Positions 47,855 through 58,081 are shown, numbered from the stretch's first letter. The stretch is DNA of 64,000 bases from Dyadobacter tibetensis Y620-1 (GCF_000566685.1 NZ_AZQN01000004.1:434001-498000); one strand, 5' to 3'. Program-made: numbers and translations. Notes: generated from the sequence alone by a model not told the origin.

Positions 47855-50122
47855 TTAAACTGAGGTTTTGGCAGAAATTTGTCTGATAATACCATCCAGC
47901 TCCTGGGCACTTTCTAAAAGATAATCCATTAGTTCATCATTCTCTGTCTGCGAATTCTGATAATTCTTCATTAGATCGACTATACCCATTAAACGAGCCA
48001 AAGGAGCTCTGATCACATGAGACTGAAGGTAGGCGATGCTACGTAGGGAATCTTCAGCTATTTTTCGTTCTGTGATATCAACCCCAATGCATTGGACTTC
48101 CTCTGGCATTCCTTCATCGCTTAAAATCGCTTTGAATTGCCAATATGTCGAGTGTTCACGCCCGTTATTAGACCGGGCTTCGAATTCTGCCGAAACGACC
48201 GAATAAGGGGTTTTCATACATTGGTTAACCGATTCCTTTATGATTTGCAGATATCCCGGCTGAACAATCTCCAGAGGATTCTGGCCAATTATTTCAGAAC
48301 CGTCAAAAACCCATCCATAGTCTTCAAAATATTTATTATTATAATAGGTACAGCATCCATTCAGGTCCATGCGGATTACATAATTGGTTTGTGAATCGAC
48401 CAAATTCCTAAGACGTGCTTCACTAGCCTGCAATTGCTTTTGAGTTAGTTTATTATCCGTTATATCCAAACAAGCACCAAATAAACCAATTGCCTGTCCA
48501 TATGTATTAAGCCGGACTCTACACCAGGACTTCAGGAAGCGGACTTCTCCATCAGGTCTGACAATTCGTTCCTCAAAAATACCATCGCGCTTCCAATGAA
48601 GCACATATTGAATATGTTCCATGACCCTGTCGCGGTCCTCGGGATGTAGCAATGCCTGATAGCCCTCAAAGGTGGATTTAAATTCCCCTTTACTCAGTCC
48701 ATAGATCCGATAAAGCTCATCAGACCAATTCACCACATTATTAACCATATCCCATTGCCAATTCCCAAACTGAGCCATTTCCTGAACCTGGCGCATCAGA
48801 GAATCAGAATCTTGAAGAAGCTTGGTTTTATTCTGATTCTCGAGTATAATACGGAATAATTCCGTACAACGATCTATTACCATTAACTCCTCCTCCGATG
48901 GAAGTTTCACTTCTTTGTAGTAAATACCAAAGACAGCAATAACGTCTCCCTGATTGTTCAGTACCGGATTAGACCAACAGGCCCGCAAATTATATTTTAA
49001 TGCCAAATCTTTAAATTGCTCCCATCGCGGATCGCTGGCAATATCTTTAACTATGATCCGTCTTTTCTCATACACAGCAGTGCCGCAGGAGCCCATTAAT
49101 GGACCTGTCGTGAGTCCATTTATAGCATGCATATACTCCTTAGAGAGAGAGGGTGCTGATCCATTAGAAAGCCTATTGTCAGTTACATAATGCAAGGAGC
49201 AGTGCATATTCGCATAGATATGCTCTACACCAAGCATATAATTATTGATAAGCTCCCATATTTGATCTCCGCCTTTGGAATTAACTCCCAGAATCTTTCT
49301 TTCCAGACGATTCAATTCTTCAAGGCGCTTGGAACTGCTTATATCAATCATTACTCCTTGAATACGGGAGGGCATCCCGGGTTTTCTGATAACCGTTACT
49401 ACGTCACGTATCCATACCAACCGACCATCCGCCGCACGAATTCTGTAATTTATCGAGAAATTTTGATCCCCTTCTAATGCCTTAATCACCGTGTCGACTA
49501 CCAGAGGGCGATCAGCGGGATATAAGTGTTGAATCCAGAAATCAGATTCAGAGGTCCAGTCATCCTGGGTATAACCCAAAATATCATATACATGCTCACT
49601 TATGTAGTAGGTTTTAAAGCTAACCGGGTCCGCCTCCCAGACGATACCTTTCACAGAGGCTAACAGGGACTCCAGGATATACTGAGGGTTGTCAAAGATA
49701 TGACTCTCGGTATTGGCATTGGCACGCAGATCGTATGAACCACCATCCTCGCTCGATTCACCTCCCTGGCGATATGGCTGAAAACTACAAATGTAATATT
49801 TCCCGATATCTGAAGAATCTAGAATACTGTTTACCTGGGCAACAAATGGAAATTTGTTAAAATCCTTATCCTCCAGATAAATGATCTTTTGAACCCCTTC
49901 ATTAAAATCTACATCAGAGACTAATATCGACTCCCAGTCCCGGAGTGTTCCCATCCAAATATCATGATAAGGCTTCCCAATAACCGACTGTGCGGAATAG
50001 CGGCAAAAAGGAAGGAAAGCATTGCTGCAAGCCAGGATTTCCATCTTCGAAGAGGCCGAGAATACCAATATCGGAATGGGTAGAACCTCTATGGCACCGA
50101 AATGCGCGTTAGAATCCTTCAT
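47855..50122 (-). CDS. Multi-PAS/GAF signalling protein ending in a DHp-like helix pair, no ATPase domain
   Basis: 755 aa from the ATG at 50122; the longer frame would need a GTG at 50161. Domain order: PAS (about 10-115), PAS (about 145-270, FWIQHLYPADRP), GAF (about 280-425, MGSCGTAVYEKRRI), PAS (about 440-560, LLHPEDRDRVMEHI), PAS (about 565-690), then IAYLQSHVIRAPLARLMG and a second helix ending ELDGIIRQISAKTSV. The last 60 residues look like a histidine-kinase dimerisation domain (His in QSHVIRAP) but the protein stops before any HATPase. No signal peptide or membrane helix. It may act as a phosphate acceptor or scaffold for other kinases; this is inference. Confidence 0.82.
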   Translation of the reverse strand: MKDSNAHFGAIEVLPIPILVFSASSKMEILACSNAFLPFCRYSAQSVIGKPYHDIWMGTLRDWESILVSDVDFNEGVQKIIYLEDKDFNKFPFVAQVNSILDSSDIGKYYICSFQPYRQGGESSEDGGSYDLRANANTESHIFDNPQYILESLLASVKGIVWEADPVSFKTYYISEHVYDILGYTQDDWTSESDFWIQHLYPADRPLVVDTVIKALEGDQNFSINYRIRAADGRLVWIRDVVTVIRKPGMPSRIQGVMIDISSSKRLEELNRLERKILGVNSKGGDQIWELINNYMLGVEHIYANMHCSLHYVTDNRLSNGSAPSLSKEYMHAINGLTTGPLMGSCGTAVYEKRRIIVKDIASDPRWEQFKDLALKYNLRACWSNPVLNNQGDVIAVFGIYYKEVKLPSEEELMVIDRCTELFRIILENQNKTKLLQDSDSLMRQVQEMAQFGNWQWDMVNNVVNWSDELYRIYGLSKGEFKSTFEGYQALLHPEDRDRVMEHIQYVLHWKRDGIFEERIVRPDGEVRFLKSWCRVRLNTYGQAIGLFGACLDITDNKLTQKQLQASEARLRNLVDSQTNYVIRMDLNGCCTYYNNKYFEDYGWVFDGSEIIGQNPLEIVQPGYLQIIKESVNQCMKTPYSVVSAEFEARSNNGREHSTYWQFKAILSDEGMPEEVQCIGVDITERKIAEDSLRSIAYLQSHVIRAPLARLMGIVDLMKNYQNSQTENDELMDYLLESAQELDGIIRQISAKTSV

Positions 50123-50825
50123 TTTACTTAGCTGATTAAATTTCTCCACATACACAATCACGGTTTCAAAACCAGAACTAGCCTCTATATTAAAGTAATA
50201 TTATAACAAAATTATAAATAGCAACTAAAAAATATATCACTGCAAGGTACCCTGCATCCTAAAGGGGAGTAATTTAAAAATAAAATATAATTAAAATTCA
50301 GGACCTTAGAAGAATATTGACCAAAGAATCAAAATAAATCTAGTACATATCATTTTCCTTTCGGTTCTGGGCAAGAACGATTCTGTAAAAACGATTCAGT
50401 AGAAAAATCCGGTAGCGGCTCTGAGACTTTTACATCTTTATAAGTTCGGGAATGTACAGGATCATTTGGAATAATAGCGCAAAAAGTATATGTTCGCATA
50501 TGGACAGGCACAATCGATCATCGGTACCCACTTTCACTGGAAACATCCAGCCGGAACTACTGTGCCCTAAGCCCACAACCAAGTCTACCATATCCTGTTT
50601 CCATAAGAAGTCATATTATATTTCCAATTTCAAGGACTTCAATATCTACACCCCGGAGCATCTTATCAGATAGAACCTCGGGGGATATCCGGTCTTCACC
50701 GGAAAGCATGCTAATCTAAATAATATCTTTTCACAGTCCAGCTAAGGCAAAGTCAGACCCACCCAAAGTTAATTTCACTTAGCAAGGGCTCAGTCAGAAA
50801 CTTTTCAATTTAAACTTTTATTAGA
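50123..50825. other. Intergenic region, no convincing gene
   Basis: About 700 bp upstream of both flanking genes. A 73-codon plus-strand frame at 50452-50673 has no recognisable pattern. The first 200 bp are very AT-rich and probably carry the reverse-strand promoter. Confidence 0.45.
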
Positions 50826-51206
50826 ATGAATAATGACCTAAACAAGGTCATCCTCAGCGAGGATGATTACCGCCAATTAAAGCAGTTCGCAACAAAAGGA
50901 TCTGCGAACAATGAGATGTCCCTAGCCCATGAGATTTCTCGGGCTAAAATAGTCAAACGCGAAGAACTCCCAGCTGACGTAATCAGCTTAAACTCCCTTG
51001 TTCGAATAAAGGAACTGACCACGAATCGTGAAATGGAATTCACAATCGTCATGCCCGCTCAGGCCGATATCAAAACCCAAAAGATATCTGTGCTTACTCC
51101 CATGGGATCGGCCCTTATCGGACTTCAAAAAGGAGTTCAGGTAGACTGGAAGATGCCCGCAGGTATGCGTCGTCTTGAGATACTTGATGTCCAACATTCA
51201 GCCTAA
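50826..51206 (+). CDS. GreA/GreB C-terminal-domain protein, Rnk-like
   Basis: 126 aa. A short N-terminal helical region (about 1-50) replaces the long GreA coiled coil; the rest is the FKBP-like GreA C-terminal domain: LNSLVRIKELTTNREMEFTI (about 55-74) and ISVLTPMGSALIGLQKGVQV (about 87-106). This layout is that of Rnk, the RNA-polymerase-binding nucleoside diphosphate kinase regulator, rather than a transcript-cleavage factor. Transcribed alone with its own terminator. Confidence 0.85.
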   Translation: MNNDLNKVILSEDDYRQLKQFATKGSANNEMSLAHEISRAKIVKREELPADVISLNSLVRIKELTTNREMEFTIVMPAQADIKTQKISVLTPMGSALIGLQKGVQVDWKMPAGMRRLEILDVQHSA

Positions 51207-51245
51207 CCACAAAAAAACAGCTTCCCGGGAGCTGTTTTTTTGTGG
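51207..51245 (+). terminator. Terminator of the Rnk-like gene
   Basis: A 16-bp stem (51207-51222 with 51230-51245) beginning directly after the stop codon, with the T-run inside its descending arm. Confidence 0.88.
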
Positions 51246-51360
51246 GTTTATTAAAAAAGTCTGGCCTGCTTCGTATTACTTCCCCAACTGCGCGAGTCTG
51301 TAACTAAAGATATTGTCTTCCCCGCTCTTCCACTGATTATTTCGCATTATTACCAGACAT

Positions 51361-51393
51361 AAAAAAAGCTACCAGAATGTCTGATAGCTTTTA
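51361..51393 (-). terminator. Terminator of the DUF2723 gene
   Basis: A 12-13-bp stem with one A-C mismatch, loop ATG, followed in the reverse direction by seven T residues; 18 bp past the reverse-strand stop. Confidence 0.82.
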
Positions 51394-51410
51394 GTCATAT
51401 TAATTTTTCC

Positions 51411-54383
51411 TTATTCTCCTCCGAACATATTAAAAGCCGTGAGGTGTTTCTGGAATATGGCTTCATATTTTTTAGTCTCCGCATCCTGCTTATACTTGCG
51501 ATTTTCGTCGACTACAATTTTCAGCATATATAGAGACACATTGGTATTTCTGCTGATATCTCCATCGTGCTCACGGGCCCAGGTTAGCATTTCATCGGCT
51601 CGTGTCGCTATTACTTCTGAAATCTCCTTGGCCTTGGCAGTACTACCGACTTCATAAAGCGGCCCAATAAAGCTAGCCGAAATCTGATCGTAAGGAATAC
51701 TCTTATCAGGCATAACTGCTAAGCCTTTTTCCAAGACTTTTTGGGCCTCGCTTTTCTTCCCTTCTGAGAGTAATTCTCCAGCCAGGCGCAAGAATGCAAT
51801 CCGCGCTGTAAACACGGGAGAGCCTAAAAAGGTATTATCATAATATACATTCTCGTTATCGAGCCCCCTCCAAAACATCTTGTTCATCATATTGCTATAC
51901 ATCACCTTCGAATTGACATAGCCTTCTGTCGCACCCGGAACTTTCACAGGAAGCAGACGATAGGCATACCCTTCTAGTTGCATATTCTCCTTTAGATTGA
52001 GATAAGAAGAACCACCTAATGTTGAAGAGAAGTAGATCGGCCGTTTCCAGTCATTGGTGGCGATAATATCCAACATGATAAGGTCTGACTTATACAGATC
52101 GCCCTTACCAATGGTCCAGCTCAGACTATCTGAAAGATAAGGCAACAACTCCGGCTGAATTATATTCATCTGTTTAACTGCCTCTACATCTACGGGTAAG
52201 AAAAGTACAGAAGAAGGCAGGATAGAAGCCATATCCCCTGAGGTAAGAGGAACCTGAATCGCTTTATTTTCCTGCTTAACCAGTCCTAGATACTCCTTCA
52301 AATCAATACCATCCTTTACACTGGGAATTTCGTAAAACGGCACGATATCATTTTTCCCAAAAGCATAATTTTCCTTTTCTAAAGAAATGGGTAATGCTTC
52401 CGACTCATAAGTTCTTCGTTTCATCTGATCGATATACCAGTCGGTTCCTAGGAGGCTCAGGTTACACACCCTTACATCGGTACGGAAGCCCTCAACTTCC
52501 TGCACATACCACAGTGGGAACGTATCGTTATCTCCTCCGGTGAACAAGATAGCGTTGGGTGCACAAGAATTGAGCAAGTTCTTAGCAAAATCGACAGAAT
52601 GGTAGCGATTATCGCGGTCATGATTATCCCAGCCTTTTACCCCCATCATGACAGGCACGACCAAACCAAGCGCGGAAGCGGTAATCACCCGGGTAGTTCC
52701 TGTTTTCATCAGACCTTTCAGGGCATCGGCAATGGCGACTACTCCCATACCAATCCAGATACAGAATATGTAGAAAGAGCCCACATAAATATAATCCCTT
52801 TCCCGAGGCTCTGTGGGAGGTGAATTCAGGTAAATCACCAGGGCTACACCAGTCAATATAAATAGTAACCCCAGTACAATAAGATCCTTTTTATTTTTAT
52901 AAAAAAGCACTACCAGTCCAAGTAATCCCAGGATAAAGGGCAGCATAAAGAAGTTGTCATGCGCTTTATTATCCGCTATGGCCGACGGATATTTTTCGAA
53001 GGCGTCCCAAGGCAACAAGTTGCCAGCACCTTCTTCGTTGCTTTCCCTACCAACAAAATTCCATAAGAAATACCGCCAGTACATATGCCCGATCTGATAC
53101 GAAAACATATAGGACAAATTGTGGCCCATGGTTGGTTTCTGACCTTCCACCAATCCGGTCATTTGGCGGTAAAGTTGCGGGTGTCCCCCTTGGGTGCTAT
53201 ACATACGAGGCAGAAGCATGCTACTTCCCGGTTCGTATTCGTATTCTGGACGGTAGTCGTATATTACATATTTGCCGTTCTGCTTACGATACATTGGGGC
53301 CCCTCTTTTTTGAGCGACCGGACGGGAGATAAAAGTCGGACCATATAATAGGGGGCGGCTTCCATATTGTTCCCGCTTCAGATAGGAAACGAAGCTAAGT
53401 ACGTCGTCAGGATTATTTTCGTTGATGGGTGGGTTATATTCTGCACGAACCAGTACCAAAAGATAACTCGCATAGCCTACCAAAATAAATGCCAGTGATA
53501 AAAGGGCCGTATTAAGCAGCACCTTTTGTTTTTTCTGGGCATATCGAATACCCCATACCAGTGCCCCTATAAAAAGAACGATGAATACGATTACACCAGA
53601 CTTGTAGGGCATTCCCAGAGTATTCACAAAGAATATTTCGAATTTACCGGCCATTGTCGGCAAACCAGGTATGATACCCGAATTGATAATGCCCAGGATT
53701 ACCAAACCGCTACCAAAAGCTGCCAAGCCACCCCATACATTATGATTCTTATATCGTTTGAAGTAATAAATCAGTGCCAATGCGGGAATGGTTACCAGAT
53801 TGAGCAGATGGACACCTATAGAAAGACCTACCAAATAGGCGATAAATATCAACCAGCGGTTTGCTGCTGCTTCATCTTTGATGTTCTCCCATTTAAAAAC
53901 AGCCCAAATTACGATCGCAGTAAAAAATGAGGACATTCCGTATACCTCTGCCTCTACCGCAGAAAACCAAAAGGAGTCGGACCAGGTATAAGCCAAGGAA
54001 CCTACTACCCCTGAACCGATTAGTAACAATATATCGCTTGTAGACAACTCTTCCTCAGACTTCCCTATAAACTTACGAACCAGAAGGGTGATAGTCCAGA
54101 AGAGAAAAAGAATGGTAAAAGCGCTACTAAGCACCGACACCATGTTAATCCAATAGGCCACATTGGTCAGATCGCCAAAGGCGAATAATGAAAAAAGTCG
54201 GCCTATCAACAGGAAGAATGGGGCCCCGGGAGGGTGCGGAACCTGTAGCTTAAAAGCACAGGCGATAAACTCACCACAATCCCAAAAGCTGGCGGTACGC
54301 TCTACGGTTAGGGCGTAGGTTACAAATGAAATTGCGAAGACTATCCAACCCGCAAGGTTGTTGGTGCGGTTAAAACGGGTCAT
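51411..54383 (-). CDS. DUF2723 membrane protein (TMEM260-like, putative protein O-mannosyltransferase)
   Basis: 990 aa from the ATG at 54383; an in-frame TTG at 54416 adds 11 residues and is less likely. About 12 hydrophobic helices in the first 580 residues, with the family's conserved opening (SFVTYALTVERTASFWDCGE, about 18-37, then CAFKLQVPHPPGAPFFLLIG), followed by a soluble C-terminal half with TGGDNDTFPLWYVQEVEGFR (about 635-654). The DUF2723 family contains human TMEM260, an O-mannosyltransferase; in Bacteroidota it is widespread and probably glycosylates exported proteins, though this is not shown here. Lone gene with its own terminator. Confidence 0.88.
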   Translation of the reverse strand: MTRFNRTNNLAGWIVFAISFVTYALTVERTASFWDCGEFIACAFKLQVPHPPGAPFFLLIGRLFSLFAFGDLTNVAYWINMVSVLSSAFTILFLFWTITLLVRKFIGKSEEELSTSDILLLIGSGVVGSLAYTWSDSFWFSAVEAEVYGMSSFFTAIVIWAVFKWENIKDEAAANRWLIFIAYLVGLSIGVHLLNLVTIPALALIYYFKRYKNHNVWGGLAAFGSGLVILGIINSGIIPGLPTMAGKFEIFFVNTLGMPYKSGVIVFIVLFIGALVWGIRYAQKKQKVLLNTALLSLAFILVGYASYLLVLVRAEYNPPINENNPDDVLSFVSYLKREQYGSRPLLYGPTFISRPVAQKRGAPMYRKQNGKYVIYDYRPEYEYEPGSSMLLPRMYSTQGGHPQLYRQMTGLVEGQKPTMGHNLSYMFSYQIGHMYWRYFLWNFVGRESNEEGAGNLLPWDAFEKYPSAIADNKAHDNFFMLPFILGLLGLVVLFYKNKKDLIVLGLLFILTGVALVIYLNSPPTEPRERDYIYVGSFYIFCIWIGMGVVAIADALKGLMKTGTTRVITASALGLVVPVMMGVKGWDNHDRDNRYHSVDFAKNLLNSCAPNAILFTGGDNDTFPLWYVQEVEGFRTDVRVCNLSLLGTDWYIDQMKRRTYESEALPISLEKENYAFGKNDIVPFYEIPSVKDGIDLKEYLGLVKQENKAIQVPLTSGDMASILPSSVLFLPVDVEAVKQMNIIQPELLPYLSDSLSWTIGKGDLYKSDLIMLDIIATNDWKRPIYFSSTLGGSSYLNLKENMQLEGYAYRLLPVKVPGATEGYVNSKVMYSNMMNKMFWRGLDNENVYYDNTFLGSPVFTARIAFLRLAGELLSEGKKSEAQKVLEKGLAVMPDKSIPYDQISASFIGPLYEVGSTAKAKEISEVIATRADEMLTWAREHDGDISRNTNVSLYMLKIVVDENRKYKQDAETKKYEAIFQKHLTAFNMFGGE

Positions 54384-54598
54384 TTTCAGTGGTATAAGTT
54401 GTAAATTTGATTGCAAACATATTACAGAAAAGGTTCGGACTGGGAAGCCTATATTCTGGAACGCCTCAAAATTAGCAAAATAAGAGTAACACCACGGTTA
54501 TTCCGCTCTTAAAAAGTGTTAATCACTGAAGGTATCTTCATTTTGTCAGCAAGCCGCCCTCACTTAAATATTAAAAATCCGGAAAGTGCCCCACCAGT

Positions 54599-55897
54599 TT
54601 ATTTATAAAATATCCACTTTGCTAACTCTTTGTAGGATACTTTTTTTCCATACATCAGTATACCTACCCTATAGATGCGGGAAGCGACCCATATGGTTCC
54701 GGCGAAGCCAATTATGAGCAGCCCCATGGAAAGCAATAGCTCCCAAACTGGTACCCCAAACGGAATCCGAACCATCATGATGATGGGAGAGGTGAACGGA
54801 ATCATAGAAGTCCAAAATGCCAGCGGTCCATCTGGATCCCGAATGACGAACTGGGCAAATACGAATGAAAAGATAATGGGCATGGTAATGGGAACCATAA
54901 ACTGTTGTGTGTCCGCGTCGTTGTCCACCGCAGCACCCACCGCGCCAAACAATGCACTATATAATAAATATCCGCCGATAAAAAAGAAAAGAAAACAGCC
55001 CACAATAAGTGGCAGATTGAGGCTATTAAATGCCCCTAACATATCCGTGACAGCATTGGCCTGAGTAGCTTGTACGGCCTCTTCCTCGGATATTCCAGCT
55101 ACCTTGCTGATTCCTGCAATTCTGCTTGTCATGATTCCAGAAGCCAGATTGGTAATTATGGTTGACAAAATGATCCATAAAGAAAACTGGGTCAATCCGA
55201 CCAAGGCTACCCCTATAATCTTTCCCATCATCAGTTGGTAGGGCCTTACCGATGAAATGATAACTTCTACAATGCGACTGGTCTTTTCTTCGGTAATTCC
55301 ACGCATTACCTGCGTACCATAAATCAGTACGGAAAGATAAATCAGGAATCCACAAAACATACCTATGGCCGTAGCAGCCGTGGAACTACTTGTTTTTTCA
55401 CCCTCTTCACTCAGGCTTATGGTTTCGGAGTTAACATTGACCCGGGAGTCTTCCAAAACCTTATGGGTAATACCTGCCTGCTCCAGCTTAATATTTTCAA
55501 TCTGTTTCTCAATCGTCTTCTCTATCCCCGACTTTAGATCCATACTTACATTCTTAGCTGCATAAATGCGTACCCCTTTCGGTTGCTTAATTACATCTTT
55601 AGGTATATAGACCAGCGCATTGGCCTTACTCTGAGGAAATAAAATCTTTGCCGAATCGATTCCGATGGGCAAATGCTCAAATTCAAGACTTTCGGTATTT
55701 TTAAACTCGTTACTGAATAGGTTACTTTCATCTACTACCTGTACGGTTTTGGAATCTACCGACCCCACAGCAATCCATATCACGGCCGCATAAAAACCTG
55801 CAAAAAGCAAGGGAGCCAATAGGGTCATAACCAAGAAAGATTTCTTTTTTACGCGTACTAGGTATTCTCTTCTCAGAACTAGAAATATATTTCGCAT
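54599..55897 (-). CDS. ABC-2-type transporter permease, NatB-like
   Basis: 432 aa from ATG 55897 (MRNIFLVLRREYLVRVKKKS, the usual family start); an ATG at 55930, 10 bp after the ATPase stop, is an alternative. One helix near 22-45, a periplasmic domain (about 50-180), then five helices (about 188-400) with GTQVMRGITEEKTSRIVEVI (about 198-217), the typical ABC-2/NatB motif. It forms an exporter with the ATPase encoded just upstream. NatAB systems move Na+ or peptides/drugs; the substrate is unknown. Confidence 0.9.
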   Translation of the reverse strand: MRNIFLVLRREYLVRVKKKSFLVMTLLAPLLFAGFYAAVIWIAVGSVDSKTVQVVDESNLFSNEFKNTESLEFEHLPIGIDSAKILFPQSKANALVYIPKDVIKQPKGVRIYAAKNVSMDLKSGIEKTIEKQIENIKLEQAGITHKVLEDSRVNVNSETISLSEEGEKTSSSTAATAIGMFCGFLIYLSVLIYGTQVMRGITEEKTSRIVEVIISSVRPYQLMMGKIIGVALVGLTQFSLWIILSTIITNLASGIMTSRIAGISKVAGISEEEAVQATQANAVTDMLGAFNSLNLPLIVGCFLFFFIGGYLLYSALFGAVGAAVDNDADTQQFMVPITMPIIFSFVFAQFVIRDPDGPLAFWTSMIPFTSPIIMMVRIPFGVPVWELLLSMGLLIIGFAGTIWVASRIYRVGILMYGKKVSYKELAKWIFYK

Positions 55898-55939
55898 AGT
55901 ATTGTTAATGGTAATGTTGTATTCAGCCATCAGCCGTAA

Positions 55940-56854
55940 CTAGGCTTCCGGAACTTCGTTAACAGCCCGCATGAAGATCTCACTCATGGTAGGAATATTC
56001 TCACCAAACGAGCGAATTTCTACTTGTGTAATTAATTCGCGGATCAGATCATTGGATGTCTGGCCCGTTTTTAAATGGATGTCTGTACGCCAGAACCCAT
56101 CGGCTAAGGCTGTCTCTTTTTTAACCTCAATGCTGGGTACTATTTCACCCAAGCGTTCACGGTGTTCAACATAATAGGTGTTGGTTTTAAACTGTTCCTT
56201 AATCAAGGCTTGGGGGCCATCCAATACTTTTCTAGATTTATGGATCAGAGCAATATTGTCACAAAGCTCTTCTACGGTTTCCATACGGTGCGTAGAAAAA
56301 ATGATGGTACTCCCTTTCTGACGCAACTCCAGAATTTCATCGCGGATCAGATTGGCATTAATGGGGTCAAAACCCGAAAAAGGTTCATCCAATATAATCA
56401 GGTCGGGCTCATGAAGCACAGTCGAAACAAACTGTACTTTCTGTTGCATTCCTTTGGACAGGTCAGAGACGGCCTTGTCCCACCAGTTCTTGATGTCAAA
56501 CTTTTCAAACCATATTTTCAGTTTTTCCATAGCCTGGCGCTGAGACAAGCCCTTTAGCTGTGCCAGATAAAGCAATTGCTCCCCTACCTTCATCTTGCGA
56601 TATAGGCCCCGCTCTTCTGGCAGGTATCCTATACGAGCAATATGACTATTGTTCAGGAGGGCTCCATCGAAACGTATCTGTCCAGAATCCGGACCGGTGA
56701 TCTGATTAACAATTCGAATTAATGAGGTCTTTCCTGCCCCATTGGGCCCTAAAAGGCCGAAAATACATCCTTTTGGAATGGCTATACTCACATCGTCCAA
56801 CGCACGGTGCTGTGCGTACTCCTTACTGACGTTCTCTATATCGACAATATTCAT
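55940..56854 (-). CDS. ABC transporter ATP-binding protein, NatA-like
   Basis: 304 aa. Walker A GPNGAGKTS (36-44), signature LSKGMQQKVQFVSTVLHEPD (about 128-147), Walker B LIILDEPFSGFDPIN (about 148-162) and switch His in IFSTHRME. A C-terminal 85-residue extension (DUF4162-like) follows the nucleotide-binding domain, as in exporters of this type. First gene of the two-gene unit with the ABC-2 permease. The preceding gap of about 200 bp to 57053 holds the terminator of the next reverse-strand gene. Confidence 0.93.
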   Translation of the reverse strand: MNIVDIENVSKEYAQHRALDDVSIAIPKGCIFGLLGPNGAGKTSLIRIVNQITGPDSGQIRFDGALLNNSHIARIGYLPEERGLYRKMKVGEQLLYLAQLKGLSQRQAMEKLKIWFEKFDIKNWWDKAVSDLSKGMQQKVQFVSTVLHEPDLIILDEPFSGFDPINANLIRDEILELRQKGSTIIFSTHRMETVEELCDNIALIHKSRKVLDGPQALIKEQFKTNTYYVEHRERLGEIVPSIEVKKETALADGFWRTDIHLKTGQTSNDLIRELITQVEIRSFGENIPTMSEIFMRAVNEVPEA

Positions 56855-56991
56855 ATTATATTTTCATTTCACGCTTAAGTCCTGCAGGAATCACACTATG
56901 GTTCTTGCAGGATTCAAAATTGCAAACAATCGCCACTATTCCAAATTAATCTGTGGATGATAGGTATAATCCGGGACTTCAACGGTAAAGC

Positions 56992-57026
56992 ACAAAAAAA
57001 GGGTGACAGTCTTTAATGCCACCCTT
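56992..57026 (-). terminator. Terminator of the gene at 57053-57487
   Basis: AAGGGTG at 56999-57005 pairs with CACCCTT at 57020-57026 (plus two inner pairs after a mismatch); in reverse it runs into seven T. It lies 27 bp after the stop. Confidence 0.8.
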
Positions 57027-57052
57027 CTGCTGCTTTCTAAATGCTTAAACGC

Positions 57053-57487
57053 CTAAGCATATTTTTCCCGAATTTGAAATAACACCCAGAATCCGATTAA
57101 GCCCCCGACGATAAAGCCAAAGACATTAAACTGCAGTAAGCTGGCAACCAAACCTATCAGCAGTGCATAGTAGAGTAGATTCCACCCAGCACGCTTTCGT
57201 GCTTTCAAGGGACTAAACGCCATAAGGTACATCACAGAGGTTATTATTCCACTGATAATAGCTACATAGAATATAAAACCTGTTCCATAAGGCGTGCCAA
57301 CCATTCCTAGAGCCATACCTCCTATTCCAAAGGCTGTAAGTAGCCCCAAAAGGCCTAAAATGGCAAAGAATAACATCACATAAGGACCGTATTTGACGAG
57401 TCCTTCCTTTACATTATCGGGGAAGGCCGGAAACTTCTGCAAAAAAATATCCTGTAATTCTTTTTCAAATGGCAATTTGGATTCCAT
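57053..57487 (-). CDS. Small four-helix membrane protein, unknown function
   Basis: 144 aa. A soluble N-terminal 30 residues (PFEKELQDIFLQKFPAFPDN) is followed by four hydrophobic helices (about 33-58, 67-92, 100-119, 121-139). The gene has its own terminator and about 130 bp separate it from the next reverse-strand gene. Similar small proteins occur widely in Cytophagales without a known role. Confidence 0.75.
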   Translation of the reverse strand: MESKLPFEKELQDIFLQKFPAFPDNVKEGLVKYGPYVMLFFAILGLLGLLTAFGIGGMALGMVGTPYGTGFIFYVAIISGIITSVMYLMAFSPLKARKRAGWNLLYYALLIGLVASLLQFNVFGFIVGGLIGFWVLFQIREKYA

Positions 57488-57618
57488 AATCTGAAGGGGC
57501 TAAGGTTATAAACTGGCTAAATGTACCGAATAACCTGATCATTTTCAACAGATAATGAGCCAATTGACATTTTACCCGATTCAGTAGCATCTGAGCGTCA
57601 CAGACTGCTTATGTATAC

Positions 57619-58023
57619 TCAATCCTCCGGATAGGGCACATAGACAAACCCTGAAAACTCCCCAATCATGGCAAAGAGGCAACAATACTCATCGGCATCC
57701 TTATAATTTTCCTTAAACAACAGAATTGACTCTTCTCCAATCAATTTACGATCTACAAATTCCTGCATCATAGACGCCTTATAGGTATAACGGTTAGCCA
57801 TTTCTCCACTACCGATCAGGAGGGCGCCTAGCTCAACCTCTTGCATAGAAACAACAAAGACGGGGTTATCTGAGAAACCTCTTTTACGGATTTGATATGA
57901 AGCCTCCTTCAGGGTGTCTGAAACTTTCACAAAATCTTCAGATATCAGCCCCATGATTTTTATATTCAACTCAGGAGAGTTGGCATCATCCATGAGGGCA
58001 TTTTCGTTGCTATTATTGATCAT
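57619..58023 (-). CDS. Conserved hypothetical protein
   Basis: 134 aa, soluble and acidic, no signal peptide. Alternating helix and strand pattern (LISEDFVKVSDTLKEASYQI, then FSDNPVFVVSMQE, LGALLIGSGEMANRYTYKAS, and a C-terminal FSGFVYVPYPED). I recognise it as a small protein often found next to alanine dehydrogenase in Bacteroidota but know no function. It lies 58 bp downstream of the ald gene, so the two may be co-transcribed. An internal ATG (residue 11) is another possible start. Confidence 0.7.
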   Translation of the reverse strand: MINNSNENALMDDANSPELNIKIMGLISEDFVKVSDTLKEASYQIRKRGFSDNPVFVVSMQEVELGALLIGSGEMANRYTYKASMMQEFVDRKLIGEESILLFKENYKDADEYCCLFAMIGEFSGFVYVPYPED

Positions 58024-58081
58024 AGTATTTTTTCAAATGGTCAAGACCATTTCTTAAATATTAAAAAAAGGAAACATTAGA

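Noticed and set aside
50452..50673. 73-codon plus-strand frame before the Rnk-like gene
   Set aside because: No domain, signal peptide or promoter support.
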